A stretch of 55,072 bases of DNA. It comes from an uncultured Planctomycetaceae bacterium (GTDB lineage Bacteria; Planctomycetota; Planctomycetia; Planctomycetales; Planctomycetaceae). Position 1 is the stretch's first letter. Each line of letters opens with the position of its first letter. This document shows positions 17,877 through 27,005 of this stretch, piece by piece. Both the position numbers and the translations under genes were made by a program. The notes under the pieces are model-generated. The model did no database searches and was not told where the DNA came from. It worked only from the letters and a program-made list of their open reading frames with translations. Location of the stretch: the NCBI GenBank assembly GCA_903871805.1, contig CAIQIE010000142.1, forward strand, positions 1 to 55,072, in the 5' to 3' direction.

Positions 17877-19508
17877 TTATTCCAGATCGTGGGGAGTTCC
17901 CCGCGACGCGTCACTGCTGTCTCTGGGGGTCGGTACATCCGTCATGGTGGCTTCGGTCATCAGCAGAATGCCAGCCACTGATACGGCGTTTTCCAACGCC
18001 AGCCGGACGACTCGGGTCGGGTCGATGATGCCTGCGGCCATCAGGTCCACAAACTGGCCAGTGGCAGCATCAAATCCATAGTTGCCGGTCCCGGACCGCA
18101 TCTGGCTCACAATAATTCCTGCGTCGAAGTCCGAATTCGCCGCAATCTGTCTTGCCGGAGCTTCGAGGGCACGGCGCAGAATCCGTAGTCCCGTTCGTTC
18201 ATCACCTTCACACTGCTGTTCCTCTTTTTCCAGATCCGGAATGGCCCGCAGCAGCGTCAGGCCACCTCCGGGAACGATTCCCTCAGCCATCGCCGCTTTG
18301 GTGGCACTGATGGCGTCGTCGAGCGCCTCACGGCGATTTTTCATTTCCGCCTCGGTGTACGCACCAACTCGCAGAACCGCCACGCCGCTGGTTAGTCTTG
18401 CCAGGCGTTCCTGCAGCTTCTCACGGTCATAGTCGGAGGTGGCTTCCTGAATCTGTTTACGAATTTCCTCCCCGCGGGCGTCGATGGCCTTACGATCGCC
18501 CTGGCCCCCAATCAGCGTGGTGGTGTCTTTGGTGATTACTACTCTGGAAGCTCGGCCGAAATCTTCAGGCGTGAGCTTGTCGATGGCCATTCCCAGTTCT
18601 TCTGCCAGAAATTGCCCCCCGGTCAGTACCGCGATGTCCTGCATCATCAGCTTTCGGCGATCCCCATAGCCTGGTGATCGCACGGCGGCACACTTCAGAA
18701 TCCCCCGCAGCCGATTGACCACCATCGTGGCCAGCGCCTCGCCTTCTACGTCCTCAGCAATCACAACAAAGGGCTGCTGTGACTGCACAAATTTTTCTAG
18801 TAATGGCAGCATCTCCTTGAGGTTGCTGATTTTCTTTTCGTACAGAAGGATGGCAGGATTCTCCAGGACCACCTGCATCTTCTCGGTATCCGTCACAAAG
18901 TAAGGGGAGAGGAATCCGCGATCAAACTGCATCCCATCCACAACCTGCAGCGTGGTCTCAATTCCCTGAGCATCCTCCACGGAGACCACACCATCCCGTC
19001 CGACTTTTTCCATCGCGTCAGCCACCAGCTCCCCGAGTATCGTATCATTATGGGCAGCGATGGTGGCGACCTGCGCTTTCTCCAGGCGGCTTTGAACGGG
19101 GCGTGATATTGCACGAATGGCCGCCACTGCGATCTTCAGGCCGCGATCCAGCCCACGTCGCAGGTTGACGCCGCTCGCCCCTGCTGCGATGTTCTTCACT
19201 CCCTCCGCAAACAATTCATGTGCCAGAATCGTCGCCGTACTGGTTCCATCCCCGACGACTTCCCCCGTACGTTCGGCGGCTTCCCGAAGCATCGCGACAC
19301 CAAGATTTTCCTCTGGATCTGGCAGCTCCAGTTCTTTGGCAATCGTAACACCATCATTACAGGCCAGCGGGCGACCCCACGATTTTCGAATCAGCACGCA
19401 TTTCGCGCGAGGCCCAAGAGTTACCCGCACAGCATCCGCCAGGGCTCTGGTACCCTGCAGAAGTTTGGCACGCGCCTCGTCCCGAAACAGCAGTTTCCTG
19501 TCACTCAT
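17877..19508 (-). CDS. groEL: GroEL-type chaperonin, divergent paralogue
   Basis: Group I chaperonins form a double ring that encloses unfolded proteins together with GroES. The full three-domain length is present (543 residues): VTLGPRAKCVLI, NDGVTIAKELEL, the ATP motif VGDGTSTATILAHEL (canonical DGTTTAT, here Ser), the apical SPYFVTDTEKM and the hinge EGIVPGGGLTLLRAI. Differences from a housekeeping GroEL are the Ser substitution, KCVLIRKS after the ATP loop, and a polar C-terminus ending in TPHDLE with no Gly-Gly-Met repeats. No groES is adjacent and no CIRCE element is visible upstream. Planctomycetes commonly have several groEL copies; this is probably an accessory one. The upstream 292 bp hold only a TAGAGAG repeat (19723-19745). 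Confidence 0.95.
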   Translation of the reverse strand: MSDRKLLFRDEARAKLLQGTRALADAVRVTLGPRAKCVLIRKSWGRPLACNDGVTIAKELELPDPEENLGVAMLREAAERTGEVVGDGTSTATILAHELFAEGVKNIAAGASGVNLRRGLDRGLKIAVAAIRAISRPVQSRLEKAQVATIAAHNDTILGELVADAMEKVGRDGVVSVEDAQGIETTLQVVDGMQFDRGFLSPYFVTDTEKMQVVLENPAILLYEKKISNLKEMLPLLEKFVQSQQPFVVIAEDVEGEALATMVVNRLRGILKCAAVRSPGYGDRRKLMMQDIAVLTGGQFLAEELGMAIDKLTPEDFGRASRVVITKDTTTLIGGQGDRKAIDARGEEIRKQIQEATSDYDREKLQERLARLTSGVAVLRVGAYTEAEMKNRREALDDAISATKAAMAEGIVPGGGLTLLRAIPDLEKEEQQCEGDERTGLRILRRALEAPARQIAANSDFDAGIIVSQMRSGTGNYGFDAATGQFVDLMAAGIIDPTRVVRLALENAVSVAGILLMTEATMTDVPTPRDSSDASRGTPHDLE

Positions 19509-19722
19509 ACGACGACACCGCTCCTGTGTGGAAGACCCTGCACGGGAGACTGGCCAACGCGTTCTTCACGGGATGAACACGAACCACAATCCATGGTCGA
19601 ACACCGAACCCATCGACGTGGAGACGACACTGGGCGATAGACACCCGGCCAGATCGTCGCACAGAACTCCGGAAGATTTTCTCACCGGTAACTGCGCTGG
19701 ACGATCAGGAAAACCGCCAAAT

Positions 19723-19745
19723 TAGAGAGTAGAGAGTAGAGGGTA
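19723..19745. repeat. TAGAGAG short tandem repeat
   Basis: Three consecutive 7-bp units (tagagag, tagagag, tagaggg) between the groEL start and the 3' end of the alpha/beta hydrolase gene. Looser copies of the same word follow to 19775. Confidence 0.7.
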
Positions 19746-19800
19746 TGTAGTAGTGAGCAGGGATTATAGAGTAGGGGCGTTTGTGACGGGCAGGGGGCTG

Positions 19801-20661
19801 TTAGCGGCCGTGCTGATCGATGAACTCGATGATGGGCGTGGAATCGTCGAGGCCATGGACGTGCGCGATTCCGGGTTTGACGATGACCGTCATTTTTCCG
19901 CCCAGTTTTTTGTAGCGTTCTTCGATCACTCGTGTATTTTCTTCCAGCGGCACGATGTCATCTGCATCGCCACTGACGTGCAGCAGTGGAATACCAGCGC
20001 GGGCCAGAGGTTCCAGGTGATCCACGGGGTTCAGGACTTTCTCAAGCAGTTGCTCTTCTGTTTGCACATCATAGACCTTCAGCAGCTTTGCCACTTCGGC
20101 GTCACTGCGTTTTCCTTTGCCACGTCCCATCGGCCAGCTCTGAATATCGCAGACGGGAGCATCGCCAAAAATGCAGGACACTTTTTGCGGATTGGCCTCC
20201 GCCCAGTTGTAGCAGTAAAGGCCACCACGGCTTGTGCCCACCAGTGCGGGCTTTGGTCCAAGACCAAATTTCTCTGTCATCTCTTTGTACACAACATCCC
20301 AGTGTGCTACGGCTGCCGGTCCACCAAACTGATCGCTGATGCTTGTGTACACAAGGTGAAAGCCGCGGCCAAGCAGAGCGATATCGGGGTTTGGCCGATG
20401 TCCAAAAAACTCACCATGCCAGATCCATGGACGACCTTTCGCGACGACTTTGGGGATCACGACCAGCACTGGTCGGCCATTGATCTGAAAGTCCTTCTTT
20501 TCAAAGCCGTTCCAGACACTGCTGACACCGGGGAATTCCTGATTTTCGGCAGCCTCGCAGCGGACGGAAACCGAGTTTTCGTCGGCTGGCAGCGCGGCGC
20601 AGCACAACCCACAGGCAGCAACCAAAACTCCGGAAACAAGACGGCGTACGAAAACCTGCAT
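19801..20661 (-). CDS. Exported alpha/beta hydrolase
   Basis: A predicted secreted hydrolase of 286 residues. The signal peptide is about MQVFVRRLVSGVLVAACGLC to ALPADE. The serine hydrolase triad can be placed: nucleophile Ser in LVGTSRGGLYCYNWA, Asp in HVSGDADDIVPLEE and His in GIAHVHGLDD. The fold resembles the prolyl oligopeptidase/acetyl esterase group; the substrate is unknown, but planctomycete relatives are often found with polysaccharide or sulfate-ester genes. Starting at the ATG at 20661 puts the signal peptide first and leaves AAAAGG a little upstream; a longer frame to 20763 has no family similarity. It is divergent from the methyltransferase gene across 454 bp. Confidence 0.86.
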   Translation of the reverse strand: MQVFVRRLVSGVLVAACGLCCAALPADENSVSVRCEAAENQEFPGVSSVWNGFEKKDFQINGRPVLVVIPKVVAKGRPWIWHGEFFGHRPNPDIALLGRGFHLVYTSISDQFGGPAAVAHWDVVYKEMTEKFGLGPKPALVGTSRGGLYCYNWAEANPQKVSCIFGDAPVCDIQSWPMGRGKGKRSDAEVAKLLKVYDVQTEEQLLEKVLNPVDHLEPLARAGIPLLHVSGDADDIVPLEENTRVIEERYKKLGGKMTVIVKPGIAHVHGLDDSTPIIEFIDQHGR

Positions 20662-21115
20662 GTCTGAACCTTTTACGTGGCCGAGGGGGATTTTGAGCAG
20701 AATGAAATCGAAATGGCTCGCAGATCGGGCCGTCACGTGGATGATGCACAGAACCTGCCGCAATCGTCCATCGGCTCAGGTCATGGATGCAATTGATGCT
20801 GTCGCAGGACGCGTTTTGGGCAGATCCGAAATTGTTGCCGGTTCCGTTCTCGTCAACAACCATCCGCAGGGCAAAATACGTGGGATTTGGTTTCTGAATC
20901 TGTGCGGAGTCATACCGAGCCGGGCTTGCGAATGTTTCCCGCGCAGGAAATAAACCAGCAGTGGACGGTGCGTTAGGGCTGGCATCCGTTATAAGACGTG
21001 GAACCTGAGTGCCTGCTCCGCGCGACTTGGCACAAACAGTCGCGCCAGCTCCACGACTACACGGACAGATTTGCAACAGCGCCCGACTGCTGTTTTACGG
21101 ACCTTCAGAGAACTT
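20662..21115. other. Divergent intergenic region
   Basis: 454 bp between the hydrolase and the methyltransferase. I see no gene, RNA fold or clear operator; both promoters should lie here. Confidence 0.4.
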
Positions 21116-21763
21116 ATGCAAAAATCCATTCAGAATTATCTTGCATTCTTCAGACAGTTCCGCCAGAAGTTTGAAACAACGGGCGCTGTGGCCCCAAGCA
21201 GCCGGTTTTTGGCCACTGCCATGACGCGTTATCTGGCGGCGCGGGACCCGGAAACACCAGTGCGTGTGCTTGAGATTGGTCCTGGGACTGGACCCGTGAC
21301 TGATAGCATTGTCAATTTGCTGCGTCCCGGGGATCGCTTCGATCTTGTTGAACTGAATGACGAGTTTGTTGAGATTCTTGAGCAGCGGTTTCAGAAGGAA
21401 ACGTCGTGGTCGGCGGTCAGGCAGCAGTCAACGATTCATCGGCTTCCCATTCAGGCGTTTCAGGCAACAGAACCTTACGACTTTGTAATTTCCGGTTTGC
21501 CTCTCAACAACTTCCCCGCGGATCTGGTCAAGACAATCACGGACGCCTACTTTCGACTGCTGAAACCAGGCGGAACACTCAGCTACTTCGAGTACATGTA
21601 CGTGCGGCCGGTCCGAAAAAAAGTGACTCATGGAGCTGAACTTCAGCGAATCACGACGATCGACAGTATCCTCAGCGATCACTGCAGGGCCATGCGTATT
21701 CATCGGGACAGCGTCTGGATCAACATTCCGCCGGCATGGGTGCAGCATCTGCGAAAGCCCTGA
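21116..21763 (+). CDS. PmtA-like SAM-dependent methyltransferase
   Basis: A class I methyltransferase of 215 residues. The SAM motif is VRVLEIGPGTGPVTDSIV (about 48-65), with the acidic ribose-binding residue in DLVELNDEFVEIL. Motif IV reads YDFVISGLPLNNFP, and KPGGTLSYFEYMY is the strand before the C-terminal helices. The SGLP motif in place of NPPY, with the overall length, matches bacterial phosphatidylethanolamine N-methyltransferases of the PmtA type and rRNA-dimethylase-like relatives. A role in phosphatidylcholine or related lipid synthesis is therefore likely but not certain. The ATG at 21116 is used because upstream residues are not family-like. Transcribed alone. Confidence 0.82.
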   Translation: MQKSIQNYLAFFRQFRQKFETTGAVAPSSRFLATAMTRYLAARDPETPVRVLEIGPGTGPVTDSIVNLLRPGDRFDLVELNDEFVEILEQRFQKETSWSAVRQQSTIHRLPIQAFQATEPYDFVISGLPLNNFPADLVKTITDAYFRLLKPGGTLSYFEYMYVRPVRKKVTHGAELQRITTIDSILSDHCRAMRIHRDSVWINIPPAWVQHLRKP

Positions 21764-21841
21764 CCACGCGTGAGAGCCCTGACCACGCGTGAGAGCTCTG
21801 GACGGGAACCACTTCGGTGAGCACTCTGCAGTGCCGGACGT

Positions 21842-23020
21842 TTACCGCGCAGTTTTTTGCGCGGCTCGACGATTCAGAACCTGTTGATAGATTTCGCGAA
21901 TTCTGGCGGTCATAAATTCGTGCCGAAACTGTTCTGTGAATCTCCGCTGGCCTTCTTCACCAAACTGTCTGCGGAGTTCTGGATTGGTTCCCAGTCGAAT
22001 CATTGCTGACGCCAGTTGCTCGACATTGCGATGCGGCACAAGGAACCCCGTCACGCCATCGATGCAGACTTCGGGAGAGCCATCCAGTCGAAACGTGACG
22101 ACGGGCTTGCCCGCAAGCAGTCCCTGAGGAACGACTCGCGGCAGTCCCTCCCAGTCGCTGGTATGAACCACAACGTCCATCGCATGAATGTAATCGGACA
22201 CCGCATCGGGGCTGACGAGGCCGACAAGGCGAAAATGATCCGTCAGGCCCAGTTCAGAAATCCGGCGTTCGTACTGTTCGCGAAGTACGCCGTCACCGAC
22301 AAGCACAAATCGCGCGTTGGGCATTCTGGAAACGACCGCCGGGGCCGCTTCAATCAGGTGATTGTGGCCCTTGAGGTGAAACAGACGGGCGACTTTTCCG
22401 AAGACGACATCGGAATTCTGCAGACCAAGTTCCCTGCGGATGTCGTCTGGCGGGCGGGAGTGACCAAGAAACCGGTCGACATCCATGCCGCTGTAGACTG
22501 TGGTAAATCGGTCTGCTGCAGCGACGCCGGCCGAGACGTATTGTTCGGTCATGGCATCACACACGCTGATGAAATGGTCGCACCAGCGTGCGGCAACACA
22601 TTCTGCATAGCGGTATGCGTGATGCAGGACGGGATGCTGTCCATAATGAAATGCGGCCCCGTGAATTGTATGAACGGCGGGCAGTCCCAGTTGAAAAGCC
22701 GCCAGTCGCCCGAGGATTCCGGCTTTGGAACTATGAGTGTGTACGATTTCAGGAGCAAATTCCTGAAGGGCTTTGCGGATGGAGCGGAGTGCCTTCCAGT
22801 CCTGCAAAGGATGCAGACGCCGGCACAGATCGGGAAGAATTTTCAGGTGTAGTCCGCGTTCCCGGGCTTTTTGTTCCAGGGTTCCTTCGGGGCCCAGCCC
22901 TGGGCCGGTGATCAGGCAGACCTCGTCGCCGAACAAGTGATGCTGATCATCCACATTAAAAAGGGTGTTCTCTTGAGCCCCCCCAATTATCAGCCGGGTG
23001 ATGATGTGCGCGGTTCTCAT
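21842..23020 (-). CDS. GT4-family glycosyltransferase
   Basis: A retaining GT-B enzyme of 392 residues. The N-terminal domain has IITRLIIGGAQENTL (the GG-A acceptor loop) and IVHTHSSKAGILGRLAAF. The C-terminal domain has FGKVARLFHLKGHNHLIEA, ARFVLVGDGVLREQYE, VHTSDWEGLPRVVPQGLLAGKPVV (with the EGLP/EG-x7-E nucleotide-sugar signature) and DGVTGFLVP. Such enzymes build exopolysaccharide, O-antigen or capsule-like glycans, often from UDP- or GDP-sugars; no further glycan genes lie nearby, so substrate and product are open. The ATG at 23020 (MRTAHIITRL) is the natural start; the frame is open to 23416, but those extra residues are not family-like and the ribosome site is poor for all candidates. 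Confidence 0.9.
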   Translation of the reverse strand: MRTAHIITRLIIGGAQENTLFNVDDQHHLFGDEVCLITGPGLGPEGTLEQKARERGLHLKILPDLCRRLHPLQDWKALRSIRKALQEFAPEIVHTHSSKAGILGRLAAFQLGLPAVHTIHGAAFHYGQHPVLHHAYRYAECVAARWCDHFISVCDAMTEQYVSAGVAAADRFTTVYSGMDVDRFLGHSRPPDDIRRELGLQNSDVVFGKVARLFHLKGHNHLIEAAPAVVSRMPNARFVLVGDGVLREQYERRISELGLTDHFRLVGLVSPDAVSDYIHAMDVVVHTSDWEGLPRVVPQGLLAGKPVVTFRLDGSPEVCIDGVTGFLVPHRNVEQLASAMIRLGTNPELRRQFGEEGQRRFTEQFRHEFMTARIREIYQQVLNRRAAQKTAR

Positions 23021-23450
23021 GGAAAAGGGCAGGGGTACCAGGTGAAGCGCAGGGGAATGTCTGACGCCAACCTTCAGAAAACTCATCCCTGCACGCGTAG
23101 ATGATAGCAAATCTCGCTGGAGTGATCTGAGTTTTTCCAGGAAAATGCTGGTGTGGCTTGCTGGACGGCGGGTTGCCGTCCTGAACTTCCGGGGAATCGA
23201 AATGGAAGCGACCTGCGGGGCCCTCCGCTCATGTTTTGTGTCCGCGTCCCCCGAACAGGACAATCGCCGTCGGTGAAATGCCTGCGATGCATTCAGTTGT
23301 CCGCATGCCTCAACTTCCGACGGACGGCGGTGCGATGCGAAAATCCATGAACTCGAGTGCATTTCGTGCGGTAGAGCGTTCACATCTTTCAGAGTACAGC
23401 GTTGGCAGATCGCCACAGTTCCCGTGTAGTCCGGTAGCGGCGCTGGGCTA
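23021..23450. other. Intergenic region without recognised gene
   Basis: 430 bp between the glycosyltransferase start and the DUF2200 stop. The open frame continuing upstream of the glycosyltransferase start is low-complexity and Arg/Ser-rich, and is judged not translated. No RNA fold or repeat stands out. Confidence 0.4.
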
Positions 23451-23813
23451 TCAGGCTTCTGGCTGTCCGCGGAGTATTTTGACCATTGCTTTCCCTTTGG
23501 CCAATTCGTCGATCAGTTTGTCGAGGTATCGAATTTCGCGCATGGTCGGTTCTTCGATTTCTTCAATTCGCACGCCGCAGATGACGCCTTTGATCAGACT
23601 GCGTGCTGGATTAAGTTGCGGAGCCTTTGCAAAGAACGTTTCAAAATCGGTTTTGTTGTCCAGTTGGTGTTTCAGTTCGTCCAGACTGTAGCCAGTCAGC
23701 CAGCAGATGATTTCGTCCACCTCAGCTTTAGTGCGTCCCTTCTTTTCTGCTTTCGCCAGATAATGGGGATAAACGCTGGCAACACTGGTGGTGAAAATTC
23801 GGTGCTTCTTCAT
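23451..23813 (-). CDS. DUF2200-family protein
   Basis: A small cytoplasmic protein of 120 residues matching the DUF2200 pattern from memory: [19 protein letters not shown], then [60 protein letters not shown] and [11 protein letters not shown]. Members are widespread, usually single-domain, and have no established function; the helical build and conserved acidic residues suggest a nucleic acid or nucleotide partner, but that is a guess. The ATG at 23813 is the family start; the 13 residues before it are not conserved. Confidence 0.88.
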   Translation of the reverse strand: MKKHRIFTTSVASVYPHYLAKAEKKGRTKAEVDEIICWLTGYSLDELKHQLDNKTDFETFFAKAPQLNPARSLIKGVICGVRIEEIEEPTMREIRYLDKLIDELAKGKAMVKILRGQPEA

Positions 23814-23961
23814 GGTTTTGACTGTTGAGACACAGGGCCTGTGAGTGATCACGATTTCCTGCGGTCAAGGCGAATAAGGTGCATGATCACAGGGGTATGG
23901 AATAATTATTCAGGGTCTTTGCAGTAACCTTCTGCGTCTTCGTCAGCGGGCTCAAGTTTAA

Positions 23962-24100
23962 CAGACTGTTAAAAATCAATAGTCATCCCGACGCAGTTGG
24001 CGATCCATGGTCGGTGTTCTAAAACATCACTGGATTCCCGCCTGCGTGGGAATGACGTGCCAGGGGCTGTCACAACCAGTCGGAGTTTTTCAACAGGCTG
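23962..24100. mobile_element. MITE-like palindromic element
   Basis: A 139-bp element with imperfect terminal inverted repeats: CAGACTGTTAAAAATC (23962-23977) against GTTTTTCAACAGGCTG (24085-24100), 13 of 16 matching. Inside, a second inverted pair of about 26 bp begins GTCATCCCGACGCAG on the left and ends CTGCGTGGGAATGAC on the right. The right half contains the ATTCCCGCCTGCGTGGGAAT word known as a dispersed repeat in many bacterial phyla. There is no coding capacity and no clear target duplication. It is most simply a non-autonomous transposon relic. Confidence 0.7.
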
Positions 24101-24733
24101 CAAAGTGCGAGAGATACAGCCGTGATTATGTTCCACAAGGTTTCGTGGGATTTCAATCGCAGTTTTCTGTTTGGTCCTTCGTGAGATTGCCAGCCAGAAA
24201 TCGTTGGACGGGACACAGCGAACAAACCTTCGCGCAGAGTGATCGCTGTTCCTTTTAATTGTTTTGTCATCGGCGATGGTATCGGGACCAGGCACCTGGT
24301 AAAGCATTGGACCTGGTAAAGCATTGGGATGGCATTTATGAAACGTCTGCGGACCTTTTGGTGTTGCGGGAGTTTTGAAGTGACGACTGCCGTAAAGGCG
24401 GAAGAACCGGGGTCTGCTATTTCGCCATAGTCGCGAAACCCTGATGCCCGCCTGTGATTTCCCGGGATCAAACTCAGCGGCGTGCGCCTTGTCATTTTGC
24501 CAGCCTGACGGGGGTTCATTCGGGGCATGAGTTTTGGGGGAAGGCCCGCTTTTTTAGGGAAAATATTAAAGAATGGCCGTGGAAGGTCCTGAATCGTTCA
24601 GTCCGGTCTTGACCGAAATCTGCAAAATGAACAGAGTCTGAGGCAGGGCAGGAGCCCTTGAAGACTGCGGTTCATGCTTCGCGAGTGGCATGAGTGTTCG
24701 CCGTCTGCCGCTGCCATGGAAGGAAAAGTCGCC
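24101..24733. other. Intergenic region upstream of the HTTM pair
   Basis: 633 bp. It contains a short direct repeat CCTGGTAAAGCATTGG (24295-24310 and 24312-24327). The minus-strand frame covering much of it has no family similarity and crosses the MITE-like element. It presumably contains the promoter of the HTTM pair. Confidence 0.45.
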
Positions 24734-25387
24734 ATGAAAATCCCGCGCTGGGTTTCCGGCTTGTTTGTGTGCGTTTACATTTCACTTTTGTCCTGGGGTA
24801 TTGTCGGCCATGCGCTGAAAATGCCATCCATTGCCAATGCTTTTGGATATTTTATTGTCTGGGACATGTTTTGCGGCTGGCAGGCTTACGATAATCGGAC
24901 CCATATTATTGGCGAGGATTCCCAGGGAAATTACTACGAAATACGTGAGCCGTGGGGGGCTTTTCAGCCCTTTGGCAACGTCGACCGTGTGAATTACGAC
25001 GTGAGTAATTACCTTGCAGTTCGCCACATCCGCAACGTTCTGAAGCACAGCGACCATCCACCTTTGGACCGCGTCTACGTTGTTCAGGAGATCTGGGCGA
25101 AGCAGTACAACGTCCCGGATCATCTTTGGAATTGCTGCTTCAGCGAACCAAAGGACAAGATGTCTTACTTCAATCTGCGAGCTGTCTGCACGGAGGATGG
25201 CATGCCGATTGAAACGAACCCGGACTGGTTCACAGCACAGACACTGAACACGATTGCTGACAACCCACGACTGCGGCAGCAGGCTCAGAGTGCTCAGCCC
25301 TACTACAACACGTTTTTTAATCCTCGCAGCGAAGGCAATGGAGCCGTGTTTTCGTCCACTTTGAACAATGGACTGAGCACAAACTGA
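24734..25387 (+). CDS. Membrane-anchored partner protein of HTTM protein
   Basis: A protein of 217 residues with one N-terminal membrane segment (about 6-30, WVSGLFVCVYISLLSWGIVG) followed by a soluble domain of about 180 residues that should face the periplasm. The segment FIVWDMFCGWQAYDNRTHIIG (about 40-60) is rich in aromatic residues and Cys, and later LWNCCFSEPKDKMSYFNLRAV is equally distinctive. I know no named family, but similar proteins precede HTTM-domain genes in other planctomycetes as far as I can recall. The HTTM gene starts 91 bp downstream on the same strand, so the two probably form one operon and one complex. The ATG at 24734 has AAGGAAAAG upstream; earlier in-frame Mets at 24674 and 24716 are less likely. 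Confidence 0.78.
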   Translation: MKIPRWVSGLFVCVYISLLSWGIVGHALKMPSIANAFGYFIVWDMFCGWQAYDNRTHIIGEDSQGNYYEIREPWGAFQPFGNVDRVNYDVSNYLAVRHIRNVLKHSDHPPLDRVYVVQEIWAKQYNVPDHLWNCCFSEPKDKMSYFNLRAVCTEDGMPIETNPDWFTAQTLNTIADNPRLRQQAQSAQPYYNTFFNPRSEGNGAVFSSTLNNGLSTN

Positions 25388-25478
25388 ATCCTCGGACAAA
25401 CGCCGCACGAGTCTCTCGCCACTGGCCATTTCAGACGAGTCGTCAGCAGGGTTTCCCTCTGCAAACGGAGTTGCAAAC

Positions 25479-27005
25479 ATGACATCAACAGCAGGCAGCC
25501 AGCGTCAGGCCCTGATTTCCGGTCTGAAAGGATTCTTCTTTGACGAGCAGGTTCCGTACGGAACGGCTCTGGTCAGGATGTTTCTTCCGGCCGTGGCATT
25601 GATTCCGATGACACGCCGATTCTTCCGCGTCAGGGAAATTTTTTCGTCGGACGGCGCGCCTCAGCAGCTGGCAGAACTGTTTGGGCATGGGACTCCGCTG
25701 CCGGAACTGTCTCCCGTGCTCGCATCAGCCCTGTATGGTCTGATGCTGTTTGCAATGGTCTGTGGGATCTTTGGCTTTCGGACACGGATGTCGTTCCTGA
25801 TCGCGACACCTCTGTATATTTACTTCAACATGCTGGATGCCGTCGGCACCATGACGAAGTACTCGGTCATTGCGTCACATGTCCTGCTGATTCTGGCAGT
25901 TTCGAACTGTGGTGCTGTCTGGTCGATTGATGCGATTTTGCGGAAATGGCGAGAGGGGGATGCGGCGACCGCGATACCTCCACGATTCCCGGTCTGGCCG
26001 GCGCGCCTGCTACAGCTGCTGTTTTGTTTTATTTACTTTGGAGCAGCCATTACCAAAATTCAGACGCCCGAGTTTTTCAGTGGCGAGCAGATGCGGTACT
26101 GGATGTTCAGCAACTGGAATTACCCGAATCCTCTGGGAGAAACTCTTGCCACATGGACCTCGGTGCTGCTGATCAGCGGTTACATCACTGTCGTTTGGGA
26201 GATTACCTTTCCCTTTCTTGCATGGCGTCCGATCGGGCGATATTTCGCGTTGGGAATTGGAGCCATCTTTCATTTTCTGACCATTTTTCAGCTGGGACTA
26301 CTGATCTTTCCGTTTATCTGCACAGCCTGTTATCTGGCATTTCTGATGGAAAAGGACATTGTCGCCATTCGACAATTTCTGCGAGCCCGGAAGTTCCCGA
26401 CGAGTGTGATTGGGGTACCCAGATTCGCGGTCGCGCGTCTGATTCAGGCTCGGCCTGCGGCAATACCGCTGCCAGCTCTGTGGTTGTCACTGGCCATGAT
26501 TGTGCTGGTGCTGTCCGCGGAAGCCGATTATCGGCTGGATGTCTATGGAATTCGCCGCAACCATGGACCACTGCCACTGAAGAAGATGGATGCCACTGTT
26601 GCACGCACTCTGATTAATTCACAACGCCCGCTTCGCGAGAAGGACAAGTTCTTTTCGTTTGACATTGGCAGCATGATGATGGCCGGGCAGCTGGCGAATC
26701 GAAAAACGGAGTTTTCCTACGGCGATGTGGTCATTGCCCAGTGCAATATCAATCCACCCCATGAAGACCTTTGGGTGGAATGCGTGATCGAGGATGATCA
26801 GAATCGCATCATCGACGTCGCGGGGCAATTTGTTACCCGAGACCAGTTGTACTCCAGTTTTCCCTATCAAACCGGGAACAAGCTGGTTCCAGGGAACTAC
26901 TGGGTCGTCCTGAAAAGCTCGGGGCAGGAGATTTCCAGGCGGCAGTTTACACTGTCGGGCGATCCGGAATCCCTTCCGGCAATGGGGCAGATGCTGTCCA
27001 ATTGA
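25479..27005 (+). CDS. HTTM-domain (gamma-carboxylase-like) membrane protein
   Basis: HTTM is the membrane domain that bacteria share with vitamin K-dependent gamma-glutamyl carboxylase. About 1-355 hold eight or nine hydrophobic segments, with YFNMLDAVGTMTKYSVIASHVLLILAVS (115-142) in the place of the LDK..W.NHSYL region of the carboxylase. IYFGAAITKIQTPEFFSGEQM carries a Lys (K193) where the eukaryotic enzyme has its catalytic Lys. Residues about 355-508 form a soluble C-terminal domain (DLWVECVIEDDQNRI, NYWVVLKSSGQEI) that looks beta-rich and probably faces the periplasm. The start at 25479 follows CGGAGTTGCAAAC. The alignments to carboxylase are from memory; no bacterial HTTM reaction is established for this branch, so the activity is open. 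Confidence 0.85.
   Translation: MTSTAGSQRQALISGLKGFFFDEQVPYGTALVRMFLPAVALIPMTRRFFRVREIFSSDGAPQQLAELFGHGTPLPELSPVLASALYGLMLFAMVCGIFGFRTRMSFLIATPLYIYFNMLDAVGTMTKYSVIASHVLLILAVSNCGAVWSIDAILRKWREGDAATAIPPRFPVWPARLLQLLFCFIYFGAAITKIQTPEFFSGEQMRYWMFSNWNYPNPLGETLATWTSVLLISGYITVVWEITFPFLAWRPIGRYFALGIGAIFHFLTIFQLGLLIFPFICTACYLAFLMEKDIVAIRQFLRARKFPTSVIGVPRFAVARLIQARPAAIPLPALWLSLAMIVLVLSAEADYRLDVYGIRRNHGPLPLKKMDATVARTLINSQRPLREKDKFFSFDIGSMMMAGQLANRKTEFSYGDVVIAQCNINPPHEDLWVECVIEDDQNRIIDVAGQFVTRDQLYSSFPYQTGNKLVPGNYWVVLKSSGQEISRRQFTLSGDPESLPAMGQMLSN

Noticed and set aside
19509..19800. CIRCE element upstream of groEL
   Set aside because: No TTAGCACTC-N9-GAGTGCTAA-like inverted repeat was found; only a TAGAGAG repeat.
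24070..24528. A 152-residue minus-strand frame
   Set aside because: It crosses into the MITE-like element, and its sequence is low in any recognisable motif.
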